From positions 1 through 50,615 of the forward strand of contig LLCB01000375.1 of assembly GCA_001414345.1 (NCBI GenBank): DNA of 50,615 nucleotides, read 5' to 3'. Position 1 is the stretch's first letter. Every line of letters begins with the position of its first letter. The notes beneath the pieces are model-generated. The model ran no database searches, had not been told where the DNA came from, and saw only the letters and a program-made list of their open reading frames with translations. Of this stretch, positions 9,505 to 22,641 are shown piece by piece. Both the position numbers and the translations under genes were made by a program. Source of the DNA: Hymenoscyphus infarciens (taxonomy: Eukaryota; Ascomycota; Leotiomycetes; Helotiales; Helotiaceae).

Positions 9505-12500
9505 TTAGTTTTCGCGTATTAGTATATAACTTATTATTCCTAATTATATAAGGAATTATTAGAATTTTATTTTATTAAGTGTTTTAGTAAAGTTATCTAC
9601 TTTTTAATCTGTTGATTTTATATATATTAGATTTATAGTTCTTTTAACTAATAAATCTCTTATATAGTAGTATTTAATAGCTATATGCTTTATTCTTTTA
9701 TAATATATAGGATTATAACCTAATTATAGAGCTTCTTTATTATTAGTATATAAACTGAATTTCTTTTATTTATAAAAACCTAGTTCTTTAACTAAGGCTA
9801 TTATATAGATAGATTCTTTTGAGGCTGTATTTATAGCTATATATTTAGCTTTGGTTATAGATTAAGCTATAATATTTTATAGCTTAGAACGCTATGTAAT
9901 TAGCCTCTTAGCTAAGTAAAAAATATATCTAGTAGTTGATTTAGCGCTATTAATATCGCTAGCGTAATCGGAGTTGTAAAAGCTGCTTATGAAATAGCTA
10001 GATATATCTTTTATTATATATATAATATAGTAGTGAATAGTTGTTTTTAGATATCTTAATATATACTTAGCTACTATAAAGTATTCTTTAGAAGGGTTTG
10101 ATACATATCTTGATAGTATAATAGTAGCGTAGGTAATATCTAGCCTAGTATATATAAAGATATATAGTAGATAGTCGATTATTACTTAAAATAGTCTAGT
10201 ATCTTCTAGACTAGCTTAAAATTGATTTAGTATTAATTTAATCTTAGAATCTATTAGTATATAAATAGGATTATAATTAAAGAGATTATACTTATCTAAT
10301 ACTTTAGATATATATTTTTCTTAGCTTAGTTTTAGTTGTTTATTTTCCTTAATAATATCTACGTCTAAGTAGTCTTTAATAAGACCTAAGTCTTTAATAT
10401 TAAAGTATTTCTTAAGTTTATTAATAAGACTTTTAATAATTTCTTTTATAAGTCTAATTATTACTAAGTCGTTTATATATATATATATATATATATTAGT
10501 ATAACGATTTATATATATATATAAATTAGTACTTAGTACTTTAAAGCCTAGTTCTAAAAGTATAGTAACTAGTATAGTAAACTAGATTCTAGTTAATTGT
10601 TTTAATCTATAAAGGGCTTTTAGGAGTTTTAAATATATAATTTAGTTAAGAGGGTTTTTCATGTTTTTTAACGTATTATTATATAATCTAGGGATATATA
10701 GATATTTGTTTATTCCTTTTAAGAGGGTAATATTTAGTCTTTCTATATTTATATCCTTTTATATAAAAGCTAAAACTATATTGATTTTCCATATTATAAA
10801 GTTATATAATAGTACTAGAGCGAATAAGACTTTCTAGCTTATTTACTTAATAACTTCTATAAAAGAGTCTATATAGTCTCTTTTATATAACTATTTAAAA
10901 CCTTTAGCTATAAATCGTAATTTAAATTCTATTATATTATTAGATTCTTTTAGTTTATAGACCTATCTTGTCTTAATAGGCTTAGCGTCTTTACTAGTGT
11001 TACTACTAGTAATAATATTCTAAGTTTTATTACTTATAAGAGTATTTAATTCTTTTTGTATAGATCTAATCTAGTAGTCTTTATAAGGATTAATATCACT
11101 TATAGCTTCTTTATAGCTTTTTAGCTCTAGAATAGTAGTATTAGGTATTTTATTAATAATAACCTTTTTAGTACTATCGCCCTCTATTTTAGAGTTTAAA
11201 TAAGCGAGTGATATATGGTAATATATAGCTATTAGCGCTTGAAGCTCGTCGATTTCTAACGCGTCTATATCCCTTTCAACGCGTCTACCTCTTAGTCTAA
11301 GGTTTATATTAGAGCCTAACTCTATAATATTGTCTTGTTCTAATTCGTCTTGTTCTAATTCGTCGACGTCATTTATATATATTTCGTCGTTTAGGTCATC
11401 GTCGTTATTATCGCTTAACTCCTTATATTCTATAAGAGTAGGACTGTTGCTCTTTAGACGTGTATTTATGTAACTAGTTATTTCTTATAGATAATCCTAA
11501 TCTATAGATTCTTTTTCTAAGAGTATAGAGTAGTTTTCTTTTATAATAAATTCGTCTTTATATATAAAGTCTTCTTTTATTATAACATCTCTTATATTAA
11601 TAACTTTTCTAAGTTCTAGTATATATATAAGAAAGTTATTAGAGGACTCTTAGTCTACTAATATTCCTTTATATAACTTATTAGCTAGTTTTCTTTTAGC
11701 GTTTTTAGCTTTTATTTCTTTTAATATTAAAGTATAATAAAGAGATTTAAGAGTACTTATATATAATATATCTAGACTTATATCAAATATGTCCTTATAT
11801 AGTATAGATTTTATAACACTATTATATACCTAATTCTTTATATATATAATAGAACGAGTTATATAAAGCTAGAGATAAAGTAGTATAGATTTTTCTAAAT
11901 ATATAGTAATTATACGTTCTATTAAATATTAATTAAGTCTTTCTATAATACTATTCTACTCAGGACTATATAGATTAGTATAGTTATATATAATACCTTA
12001 GTCTTTAATATAGGTATCCTACTTATTAGACTTAAATTCCTTAGCGTTATCTAAGTATAGACCTTTAATACTTTTATTAAATTAATTTTTTAATAAGTTA
12101 TTTATTTTAACTAACTTATTAAAAGCTTCTGATTTATACTTTATAGTATATATAAATATAGCTCTAGTTTTACGATATATATACATAAGAGTGTATGTTT
12201 CGCCTAGAAGTCCTTTAATTCTAAGTAGTCCTAGAATATCTATATTAAAATATTCTAAAGACTTAAAGTTATAATTACTTAGAGGGATATAACTTATATT
12301 CTTAGTTATCTTTCCTTTATAACAATTTTTATAATTATCTAGTTCTTTCTTACTATTAGAATTAATAGTATATCCCTTAGTAAGTAATATAGTTTTTAAT
12401 AACGTGTTAATATTAATATAATTTAATCTTCGATATAATAAGTCGATATTAAGCTCTTTTGTTTTTATAATATATAACGTTTTTTCAAGCTTTATATAAT

Positions 12501-13790
12501 CTATATTAATATTAAGATAATAAGCGTTATATTCCTAGTTTGCGTTTATAGTCGCGTCTAGTAGCTTATTATAAGTATATGTGTTCTTATCGTCTATACT
12601 AATATTAAAGCCACTCTTAGTAAGAGCTTTAGTTGAAATTAGAGTAGTAGCGATATCTAAGATATAATTTACTTCTAATAAGTTTATTTTAATATTATTA
12701 GAACTTATTATTAGTATTATACTAACTCCTAGTATAGGTAGCTTAGTGCCGTCTACTATACTAATAGTCGGTCCTTTTATAAGTTTAAAGTTTAGAATCC
12801 AATCTTTATTAGGTGTATAATGTTTAGTAGCACTAGAGTCTAGTATAACTTTAGACTCTTTAGATGCTTTATAAGAAGTATTTAGTATAGCTGTATATAA
12901 TACTTTTAAAGTACTATTATCGTTGTTTTTTGAATCAGTACTACTACTAGTATTAGTACTAGTACTACTAGTATTACTACTAGTATTATTAGATTTCTTA
13001 TTTAATTTTAGCTCTAGGTATAGTATAAAGCATTTAGAAATTATATGTCCTCTCTTATTATAATAAGTATAAATAGGAATTTTATTTCCTTTATTTATAG
13101 CTTTATTAGCCTTTTTAGCTTTATTAGCTTCTAGGTTATTACTAGATTCTATTCTAGCTTCTTCTAATATAAGTTTAGATATAAGATTATCTATATTAAT
13201 TTTAGATAAATCTTTTCCTAGCTCTTTGTATTTTCTTAATATAAAACCTTTAAAGCTACTATTAAGCCCTTTAAATATAATCTAAGCTATATAGCTTTTA
13301 GGTATCGAGTGTCTTAAGTCTTTAAGATATAGAGCTATACTCTATATAGCGCTTATATATTCGTCCACGTTCTTATAAGAGCTTTAGCTAGATTTAATAA
13401 TTATATCTAGGTATCGACTAATTAGATTAAAACTAGATTCCCTATATATAGCTATTATATACGCCTATATAGTATTAAGGCTAGTTTTATCTTTAAATCA
13501 GTCTATATTATTAATAGATATAATAGACTTAATAGCCTCTAAGGCTTTTTAGCTATTTCTAGTATAGTCAGAGTTACGTTCCTTGTATTTAACACTAAGT
13601 TTAGCTGACCTAGGTTCTCTATTTATATAGTATAGATCTTTATTAGGTCTAGTAATAGATAAGTCTATATATGATATAAATCTATTAATTTCTAGAAAGA
13701 GTTTAGCCTCTTTATACTATTCTATATAGTTGGTTTTTCTAACTAATTTACTACCCTTAAAAGAACTAAAAGATATTATAGTTTAATGAA
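9505..13790 (-). pseudogene. Copia-2 gag-pol polyprotein, RIP-eroded
   Basis: Reads on the minus strand from about 13790 to a stop at 9505-9507. In order: gag (about 13790-12950); zinc knuckle with first Cys lost (TYYNKRGHIISKC, about 13028-13075); aspartic protease LDSSATKH (about 12820-12850); integrase (about 12330-11500); reverse transcriptase with the catalytic box as YINDL (10459-10476, YVDDL in active elements); RNase H with SDSDYASD and AKYIA marks (about 9990-9830). The C-terminal tail resembles the usual Copia end (KHIAIKYYYIRDLL). Stops sit mostly at expected Gln or Trp codons. The start is uncertain because the ATG is not preserved. Confidence 0.85.
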
Positions 13791-14806
13791 AGAGCGTGTT
13801 TTAGTTAAGAGAAGGACTAATACGAAAAATACATATAGTTATATAATATTAAAAGTAGTTAGAAAACTAGAATTTTTATTATTCTAGAACCTACTAGACT
13901 AATAATAATATAGTAAAGGGTTTATATACTCTTAGAGTAATATAAGTATAAAAAGTGTTTTATAAATTAAGAAGTTATCTAGTTTTAGGCTTAAGAGGAA
14001 GCTTATTATATGCTTTGTTAAATATTACTAGCTAGATAGAATATATAAGGTCTTTAAACTAGTCTTTACGAAAAATAGCTTTTGTTTCTAGGTGTTTAAA
14101 TATACTAGTAAGATGGTCTATTTTAGTAGTACTTAGTACAGGGCTTTCTAGTAAGCTAGTATACCTGATGTTAGCGCCGACTGTACTGCTAAGACAACGT
14201 TTAGTAATAAGGTTTTAGGATAAAAAGTTACTATATAAGTTGACTAGAGTAATACTAAGCTAGGGGATAGATATAATAGGCTAATCTTTAAAGTTACCTT
14301 AGTTCTAAGATATTTTAATAACGTAGTATCTGTCAGGTAAAGCTCAGAGTCTAAGATATATACTAATAATTGTTTTAAAGTCTTGTTGTCCGATTGTAAG
14401 AATAGCCTTAGTTCTTAACTGAATCATCTATTTAATAGAATAGAGGTTAAAATAACGTAGTATTACGTAGTATAATATAAGGTACTAACCTTAACTCTTA
14501 GTTATCTAACCATAAGAAGCAAGAAGATAAAAAACTAGTAATCCTATAGAGCGTACTCTTCGCTTATAATATACTAGACTAAGATAGGCGCTTAGTAATC
14601 CACCAGGGCGTAGTATAGGGGGGTAAGTAGACTAGTAATATCTTTTAAAAGAAAACCTTGAGAAAAAAAAATAAAAAATAAAAACTCTTAATAATGTAGA
14701 ATCGGAAGTAATCGACGTATTGTATAAGAGGGTATCTAACGCGAAAGTAACACTAGGTTACGTAAAACAAAGTTGTGTAGAAATGAACTATGCCTGGCCT
14801 ATAACC
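13791..14806 (-). other. Copia-2 leader between 5' LTR and gag
   Basis: About 1 kb between the 5' LTR and gag with no recognisable domain. It is less AT-rich near the LTR. The first bases after the LTR on the element strand are GGTTATAGGCCAGGCATAG; I cannot match them to a tRNA 3' end with confidence. An untranslated leader or a very divergent gag N-terminus are both possible. Confidence 0.45.
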
Positions 14807-15274
14807 TCTTAGAATAGTCATAGTTCATAAAGTAATAATGGATTACATAAGAAGTAAAAAGGTGAAAAAGAATTGATTAACTTAAATGAAAAACTAAGAA
14901 GCTATCTACTCTATATATACATATAGGCTATAGCCAGCCTTCTAGTCTAATACTAGTATAGTTCTAAGTCTGAAACTACGGATATAACTAATCCGTCGGA
15001 TAGTATTGTTCCGTACACTCGGATAGTGTTCAGTCCGTCGGATAGTATTCAGTCCGTCGGATAGTGTTAATCCGTACACTCGGATAGTATTCAGTCCGTC
15101 GGATAGTATTCAGTCCGTCGGATAGTATTCAGTCCGTCGGATAGTATTCAGTCCGTCGGATACTAGTGATCCGTATCGGGTACCGTTTGTCCGGGCTACG
15201 CATCGTCGATCTAGGGATATCATGCTATACTAGCATGATTAAGTACTAGCATAAGTGCTTATTATATGCTAACA
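14807..15274 (-). repeat. Copia-2 5' LTR
   Basis: 468 bp, exactly 19 bp shorter than its partner, with nine instead of ten copies of the tandem unit (about 14995-15165). The array and outer end are almost free of CpA-to-TpA change, while the inner end (14807-14900) is mutated. The right end CTAACA is followed by the CTCCT duplication. Confidence 0.92.
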
Positions 15275-17403
15275 CTCCTTATAAACTTAAATATAAGGAA
15301 TAACCTTATATAGGTAATATAAAGACATTTGGTTCTATAGCTTATTATAAGAATAAGTAAAATAGTATTAAAAAGCTAGATAAAAAAGCTAATAAAGCTA
15401 TACTAATAGGCTTTAATGAAAACTTATATAAGCTCTATGATATTATACTTAAAAAACCTATTTAGGTTAGAGACGTATATATAATAGAAAATAAGTTTTT
15501 AGATACTATAAGAGATATAATAAATGATAGTAATTATATAGATACTAGCTTACTAGAAGATAGAAGGAACTCTAATCTAAGAGGATTAGATATAAATAAG
15601 ATTAGAATTAAAAACACGTCTAATTACGCGTCTGATCTTAGCAATTTTAGCGTAAATAATATTAAGACTAATAATATAGATATTAATAAGTCTAATAAGA
15701 ATATATTAACCGCGACTAGTAACTTAGAAGAACTAGACGTGAATAATACTCGACTTAATAGTCTTAATATAAATAAGCTTAAAATTAATAATAATCTATA
15801 TAATATAGATAATATAGATGAGCTAGCTTTAGTAGCTACTATTAATGATGAGCCTACTAATTATAAAGAGGCTATATCTAATATTAATAGTACTAAATAG
15901 CTTTATACTATGAAACTAGAAGTAGACGAACTAGAATCACAAAATACTTAGGATCTAGTAGATCTACCTAGTAATAGAATACCTCTAAAAGGTAGGTGAG
16001 TATATAAAATTAAAACCAACCTTAATAATAATATTATAAAATATAAAGCTAGATAGGTAGTATAAGGCTTTAATTAAGTTCTAGGTATTAATTACTTAGA
16101 AACGTTCTCTACTATATGTAGACCTGAAACATATAGACTAGTATTTCTACTAGCTATAATAAATAAATAGTGTTTATATTAATATAATATTAAAAACGCC
16201 TTTATATATACTAATATAGATAAAGATATCTATGTTATTTAACCTATAGGTTTTGAAACAAATAATATTAAGAAAGTTTATAAACTTAATAAAGCCTTAT
16301 ACAGATTAAAACAATCCCTTAGACTATGGTATAAATACCTATTAGATATTTACTCTAAGCTAGGCTTTATAGTCTTACTCTATAACTAGGGTATCTTTAT
16401 TAATAAAGGTACTAAAGTTATTATTATATGCTATATAGACGATCTAATAATAACAGGACCTAATAAAGAAGACATAGATAATATTATATCTAATATTAGT
16501 AAGGTCCTAAAAATACAGTATTTAGGCCTTATAAACCAGTTCTTAGGAATAGAAATAAAGTATTCTATTAGTAATTAAATACTTACTATAAACTAAAATA
16601 AATATCTAGCTAATATTAAAACTAAGTTTAATAAAGATAGACTTATACCTATATCTATACCTGTAGAACTAGGCTTATATTTAGACAAAAACGAAGACTA
16701 AGCTACTAAAGAAGATGTTACTAAATATTAACAAGAAGTAGGGTCTTTAATATACCTTAGTACTAAAACTAGACCTGATATTACTTTTGTAGTTAATAGA
16801 TGTGCTAGATTTATGTCTAATCCTAGTATAGCTTACTTTAGAGCCTTAGAAAGGATATGGAAATATCTAAATTATAAGCCTACTCTAGGCTTATACTATA
16901 ATGTTATAGATAATAGACTAGACCTAAAAGCCTTTACCGATGTAGATTGGGGAGGGTGTATTATAGGTCGAAAAAGTACTAGCGGCTATATTATATATAT
17001 AAATAACTGTATTATTAGCTGGAATACTATATTATAGAAAACCGTTGTTATATCTAGCTGTGAAGCTGAATATATGGCTTATAAAGAAGTGGTTAAAGAA
17101 GTACTCTACTTAAATAACTTAGTAGATTACTTTAATAAACTTATAACTAATAATACTACTACTATACCTACTCTTCTAACTGATAGTGAATTAGCTTAGA
17201 AACTAGCTAATAATCCTGAGTTTTATAAGAGAATAAAGCATGTTGATATTATATATTACTTTGTAAGAGAAGTAATAGATAGTGGTTGAATAACACTAGT
17301 ACATGTTAGTATAAAAGACGATATAGCCGACGGCTTTATAAAAGGCTTAGATAAGACTAAATATAATATATTTATTAAAAGTCTTAATCTTAAAGATAGC
17401 TAA
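15275..17403 (+). pseudogene. Copia-1 copy B integrase end, RT and RNase H
   Basis: Resumes the frame broken at 8955: first the integrase C-terminal region (GSIAYY...FNENLYKLYDI), then reverse transcriptase with an intact catalytic box YIDDLIITG (YIDD at 16432-16443), then RNase H with FTDVDWGGCI, KSTSGY and SSCEAEYMA. An uninterrupted stretch of 74 codons survives at 16813-17037; the stop after it replaces a Gln. The protein ends near DGFIKGLDKTKY...LKDS, stop at 17401-17403. This is the best preserved coding region in the window, yet still broken by many stops. Confidence 0.9.
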
Positions 17404-17461
17404 AAAGATATATATAATAATATAAGATAGATATAGTACTTGATGTATATATCTACCTTAT

Positions 17462-17468
17462 GGGGGGA
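17462..17468 (+). other. Copia-1 polypurine tract
   Basis: GGGGGGA directly before the 3' LTR start TGTAATA, the expected site for plus-strand priming. Confidence 0.8.
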
Positions 17469-17977
17469 TGTAATATATATAATAATATAAGATTAGTAAG
17501 TTAAGGATTTAAAGTATTTAAGTCTAAGTTAATAAAATTATTATAAATAATTTATAACTTATGCTATAGGCTACTTAGGATTACGTGCTTAATCTTATAT
17601 AGGCCTGTTTAGTAAGCCTAATAAGTGTGTTATGTGCTTGCGTGTCTATAACGTGTCAGGAGCGCTCTAGAGTAACGCGTCGATATGTGGACCTAAAACA
17701 AAGGATCCTTTGTTTTAGCTCTTTGTCCTAAAAGTATAAAGAAATCGCTGGATCGGTATAAGTCCACTACCTTAGTAGATATTACGTGCTACAGACCTAA
17801 TTCTACACCTGGTTCCGCGCGCTAAGACTGCCAAGCCTTCGGTCTATATAAGGAGGCCTTTGGCACACCGAAAAGATGAAAGTAAGGTGTATATACAAAC
17901 ATACCTACACATTCATATATACATATAATTCATACATATTCACTCCCTGACTGCTTCATCACGTGACCATTCTTACA
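17469..17977 (+). repeat. Copia-1 3' LTR
   Basis: 509 bp from TGTAATA to TTACA. It carries the 26-bp palindrome (17693-17718) and TATA box (17845-17851). The inner left part is mutated and the outer right part retains CpA (for example GCTTCATCACGTGACC). The right flank (ATCTATC) does not match the left flank of the 5' LTR, so no target duplication is seen across 3244-17977. Confidence 0.9.
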
Positions 17978-18300
17978 ATCTATCTTAACTTATATACTTC
18001 TTTTATAAAGTATCTATTATAACTTAGTAGTAGTAGATTAGTAGATTTTAGCGAATTTATCTTAATTCTATTCTTTAAAGTCTACTTAAAATTTATCTTA
18101 AAGAAGAAGGTCTTCGTTCTCTTCTTTAGTATACTCCTCTTCTTATTTAATAGTAAAAATCGTCTCTTCTATCTATATTAACTTTAGCTTTAGTACTAGC
18201 TTTAAAGCCTATTTTAGTACTGAAGTTAGTATTAAAGTTAAAGCTTCTAAAGTTATTAGAATTAATATTAGTAAGTCTATTATATTATAAGTGTTATTAT
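17978..18300. other. Unassigned AT-rich flank
   Basis: 323 bp between the Copia-1 3' LTR and B1. No family recognised. The minus strand reads as an acidic, Glu/Lys-rich stretch, but stop density is too high to call coding. Probably the sequence into which Copia-1 copy B inserted. Confidence 0.4.
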
Positions 18301-18302
18301 TA

Positions 18303-19245
18303 CTATACTGCCGAACCGCTATTTGCTTAACACTAATTCGACTCCGATTTAACTCCGATTCGACTCTGGTTTAAATTAAGGTCGACTTAGGGTCGGATTA
18401 GTATTAGAGTAGTTCTATTAGTTCGGAACCGATTCAGAACCGATTTAGAACCGGTTCAGAGCTGGTTTAGACAGGTTCTACTAGTTCGGAGCTGTTCGAA
18501 GCTGCTTCGGAACCGATTTAGAGCTAGGTCTAAAAGAGAGCTAAATCAGTTTCTTAATCTATAACACCTTAAACGTATCTAATCTAGAGTTAACTTTATA
18601 TAAATAGTTCTAAACTAGTTCGGAACTAGTTCAGAACAAGGTTAGAGCTAGTTTCAGGCTAGTACTAAAAAAGAATTAAGAATAAAAGAGCTTGAAAAAG
18701 AGCTTAAAAAAGAGCTTGAAAAAAGGACTTGAATTTGAAATCACGTAATTAGGCGTATATTACGTAGCTATACTACTCTTATATAATATACCTAAATACC
18801 TAAGTTCTACTTCTACTAATTCTACTAATTCCACTGATTATTCTACTAATTATTCTACTAACTTAAATAACGTTATCTATATATATATACTATACTATAA
18901 TTAGTTAGATTAGTTAGTTAGTCAGTTAGTTAGTCGGAATCTATAAGACATATATATTAGTTTAAGAAGTAAAAGTAGAAATAGTATATACCGACAGCGA
19001 TAGCGATAATATAGATAATAAATCTAATACTTCTAATTCGCTAGGCGACTAATTTAAGAGCTCTAATTCGCTCTACTAAAAGTCTAACTATAAAATATAC
19101 CTATATTATCTAATATTATTCTACTACTATTCGACAACGTGGAATTGACTAGAGTAGTAAACGCGATAAATACAACGTAGATTACGATACTAATAAGCAG
19201 CCTAATACCGAGTAACAAAGGCGATATAATAGCGATAGAGAGTTA

Positions 19246-19276
<31 letters not shown>

Positions 19277-20064
19277 AGTAAAGTGTTAAAAGTATCAAAG
19301 TTGAAGTGTTAAAGTCAAAGTCGAAGTTAAAGGTAGAGGTAGCTCGTACGCCCGTAGGTCTTAGTAGTTACATAGCTAGTTAGACGTAGTACACCGTGTT
19401 TAGTAAGAGCGACCCTAGTACGAAAGCCACGCTCTACTATATAACCCACTTTCGTTATATGACTTACTAAAACTTATACACTAGTAGCTCTAATTATAAG
19501 GATTATTAATATATAATTACTAATTAAAGTTAATATATAAAAAGTCGCTTAAATCAACTTTAAAAAAAAAACACTCTCTCTAGACTTTTTATTTTTTCTT
19601 CTAAGTACTTTTTAGGTATTATTATACTACTAATATATAGCTAGTATATACTAAAGCTAGTATTAATTATAATAGAATAGTATAAGCTACCTAGAACTAC
19701 TTAGAACTACTCTAAGCCTCTCTAAACTATAGCTAGCTATAGCTCTAATTAATTCAACGATTCAGAAGAGGTTCAGAACTACTCCGAATAGGTTCCGAAC
19801 CTCAGAACCTATTAGAACCTTTCTAAACTATAGCTAGCTATAGCTCTAATTAATTTAACGATTTAGAAGAGGTTTAGAACCTCTCTAAATAGGTTCCGAA
19901 CCTCGGAACCTCTCTGAATATAATCTAAACCTTTCTAAATAGGATTAGAACCTTAGACCCTCTCTAAATAAGATTAGATACTATGTCGACTCTTACTTAA
20001 GCTATTAAAATCGATTTAATACCGATTTGAACTAGTTTTAAGTAAAAGCGAGTGAGTATATACG
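18303..20064 (+). mobile_element. Family B TIR element B1, full length
   Basis: About 1762 bp. The left terminus is CTATACTGCCGAACCGC (B3: CTGTACTGCC...); read inward, the right terminus is CGTATATACTCACTCGC. Further in, both arms share CGCT..TTGCTCAACACTA-like sequence, giving imperfect TIRs. TA flanks at 18301-18302 and 20065-20066. The sub-terminal left arm is rich in GATTCGACTCC and GGTTCAGAAC repeats; the right arm in GGTTCCGAACCTC repeats and TATAGCTAGCTATA. The core (about 18718-19612) is the same as in family A. The exact right end is uncertain by a few bases. Confidence 0.8.
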
Positions 20065-20066
20065 TA

Positions 20067-21762
20067 TTTAAATTAAATTTAAATATTATTAAAAGTCTAT
20101 TTATACTTTACTTAGTAGATTATAGATAAAAGAGATATTAGGTTTTAAGTAAATAAGTGTTTTAAAGAGTATAAATTGTCTTAGTAGAAGATAGAAGATT
20201 AAGAGTAGTAATTAGCGCTTCCTATCTTAAGAAGCGTTTATAGTTTATTAAATCGAAAGTATTATTAAAAGTATTATTAAAAGTATTAGTACTAACGATT
20301 TTATATATAGTAGGTGTTTAAGAGGTTTCTTAGAGAGAGGTAGAAGGTTAGAGGAGTTATTAGAATAACGTTAGAAGGTTAGTATTAGTAATTAATACTT
20401 TCTATATTAAGAAGTATTTACTATTTATTGAAAATTATAGTAGAAGGAATTATAATCGGAGAAGAGAAGTCTACTAGTAATATCGAGTTTACTTTTATAT
20501 AAGTATATCTATAATAGAAATATACGAAGTAACTAAGTATCTAATCTATATATCTACTAATTAGTATTAGTATAACTTATAGTTATAAAAGCGATATAAA
20601 AAGAGTTATATTATCGTTCGTATATACCGAGTAAAGCTAGCTACGATGCCTACCTAAATAGTTCTTAAGTAAGAAGGTTACGAGATAATATACGTATACT
20701 ATCTCGAGTAGTCACTTACTCTTAAGTATATCGACAATAAGTTACTTAGTAGTAAAGTCGTTAGAGAGAGTATATTTAATATACTATTACGTATTAAGCT
20801 TCTCTTTTATCTAGGTTATAAGCTATTAAAAGTAAGCTTTAATAATTTCGCTATTCTTATTAGATATAAGAAAGAAAGTAGATAGTAAGTATATACTCTT
20901 AGATAAGTAGTATACTAATAAGAAGAGCTCTTACTTAAAGTAATTAGTTTTATAAGTAGAATTAATTAATATAAGATATTTATCTTTTACTAGAAGTTTA
21001 AGCCTCTTTCTTCTCTTTTACTTATATAAATCTCTAAACTTTATACTCTTTACTACTTTTTAGCTTACCTTTCTTAAAGCTCTTTTCTTATTTATCGACG
21101 ATGAGAGTTATAAACGTAGAGTTCTTTTCCTTATACTATATACTCTTTTAATTATTCTATCGCTCTCTTTATCTTAATAAGAAAGCTATCTTATTTATGA
21201 GAATTTAGAAAGCTTTATTAATCTTATTACTCTATAAGAGAGATTATTAATTCTACTACTAACTTTCTTAGTAGTAGTATTAAGTAATTATTTCTAATTA
21301 TATATATTCTTAAGTATAAGATATCTACTACTAGTGTCTTTAAGTTATAGTTAAGATAATACTCTTCTAAGAGTAGCTATAATATTAAAAGGTTAATAGC
21401 TCTTTATAAGTTATTCTTCTACTATATAATATACTATATGATTTTATACCTTTTTATTATAAGCCTAAAGTATATAGTTATAATCTTTAATAGTAGATAT
21501 CTATATAATTTTTATTTAATTTAATAGTAAATAGTATATTATTCTAATATTATAATTATATATAGAAGAGGAATTTTATTATTCTTTACTATACTATTAT
21601 TTAGTTTATACTTAAATATATAACTATATTATAACGTCTCTTAATTACTATCTTAATTAAATTAAGAAGTATAAATAATACTCTATACGTTTAAGAGATA
21701 TAGCTATAGAGAGTTGAATTCCTCTATAGAGAGCTAAATAGCCTTATATATATATACTTAAA
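20067..21762. other. Unassigned segment between inverted B1 and B2
   Basis: About 1.7 kb bounded by family B right termini facing each other (B1 on +, B2 on -), with TATTTAA/TTAAATA next to both. It contains a dispersed repeat (20565-20748) also present at 45585-45768. A frame from ATG 20646 to 21644 is bounded but carries about 7 percent stops, near random expectation, so it is not called as a gene. It could be cargo between two B ends or simply flanking DNA. Confidence 0.4.
20565..20748 (+). repeat. Dispersed repeat copy 1 with TATA-like box and ATG
   Basis: About 185 bp that match 45585-45768 with few differences, mostly C/T and G/A. The shared part contains GCGATATAAAAAG and, about 45 bp on, CTACGATGCCTAC with the same ATG. 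It looks like a promoter plus start of a transcription unit, or the edge of an unrecognised element. Outside these limits the two copies diverge. Confidence 0.7.
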
Positions 21763-21764
21763 TA

Positions 21765-22133
21765 CGTATATACCTACTCGCTTTTACTTAACACTAGTTT
21801 AAATTAGTATTAAATCGATTTTAATAGCTTAAGTAAGAGTTAATATAGTATCTAATCTTATTTAGAGAGATTCTAAGGTTCTAATACTATTTAAAAAGGT
21901 TCTAATTATATTTAAAGAGGTTCTAAGGTTCTAATTCTATTTAGAGAGGTTCTAAGCTTATTCTAAATCGTTAAATTAATTAGAGCTATAGCTAGCTATA
22001 GTTTAGAGAGGTTCTAAACCTATTCAAAGAGGTTCTAAACCTATTCTAAATTAATCGGAATTATGAAATTAATTACAGCTATAGCTAGCTATAGTTTAAA
22101 AAGGTTCTAAACCTATTCTAAACCTATTCTAAG
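21765..22133 (-). mobile_element. Family B fragment B2
   Basis: Right arm of family B in reverse, from the terminus next to TA (21763-21764) through GGTTCTAAACCTATT repeats and two TATAGCTAGCTATA palindromes. It ends at the TA (22134-22135) into which A4 inserted. The core and left arm are missing on the far side of A4, so the element is broken. Confidence 0.75.
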
Positions 22134-22420
22134 TACTTATATGCTCTCTACTACGGTTTTGAGCTAGTATTAACTTAGACCTAATACTGGTTTAATACTA
22201 GTTTAAGATATTAGTTATTTCTTAAAGTAGCTCTAATACGTTTTATAAAACGATTTAAAGTAATTTAAGCCGATTTATAAAACGATTTAAAGTAAGAAAC
22301 CGATTTATAAAACGATTTAAGGTGCTCCGCTAACACCGACTTTTCTACTAAAAAATCCGGAAACTAATTTAACCTAATTTATAAAACGATTTAAAATTAT
22401 AAACTAACTTATAATCTAGC

Positions 22421-22611
22421 TATAACAGCCCTCTACAAATATACAAAGAGAGTGCTTATAGAATAGTATCTAATATTAAGGAAAACTAAACTAAAGAGAA
22501 AAGCAAAGAGTATAAGCACTCTAGCTTTATTTATATATATTAAGTAAAGCCTTAGTAAAGCCTTAGGCTAACCTAGTTACGTAAGTGACGTATATAACTA
22601 GGACTATTATA
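22421..22611 (-). repeat. Gypsy 3' LTR
   Basis: 191 bp. Its left (outer) part keeps CpA (CTACAAATATACAAAG) and its right (inner) part is mutated (GTATATAACTAGG). A polypurine tract, AAAGAGGGGGTAG on the element strand, lies beside it at 22612-22624. Confidence 0.92.
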
Positions 22612-22641
22612 CTACCCCCTCTTTAAAAGAGCTCTTTATAA

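Larger units (their letters stand above)
8956..15274 (-). mobile_element. Copia-2 LTR retrotransposon, full length
   Basis: 6319 bp inserted in the Copia-1 integrase. The 5-bp target duplication CTCCT is at 8951-8955 and 15275-15279. LTRs are 487 bp (left, 3') and 468 bp (right, 5'). LTR ends read TGTTAG...CTAAGA on the element strand. Coding order on the minus strand is gag, protease, integrase, reverse transcriptase, RNase H, which is the Ty1/copia order. It is RIP-eroded throughout and non-autonomous today. Confidence 0.93.

Noticed and set aside
20646..21644. 333-codon plus-strand frame from a conserved-looking ATG
   Set aside because: About 7 percent of codons are stops, close to random expectation for this composition, and the second copy of its start (45664) has a 2-base difference that breaks the frame. 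Kept only as a repeat, not as a gene.
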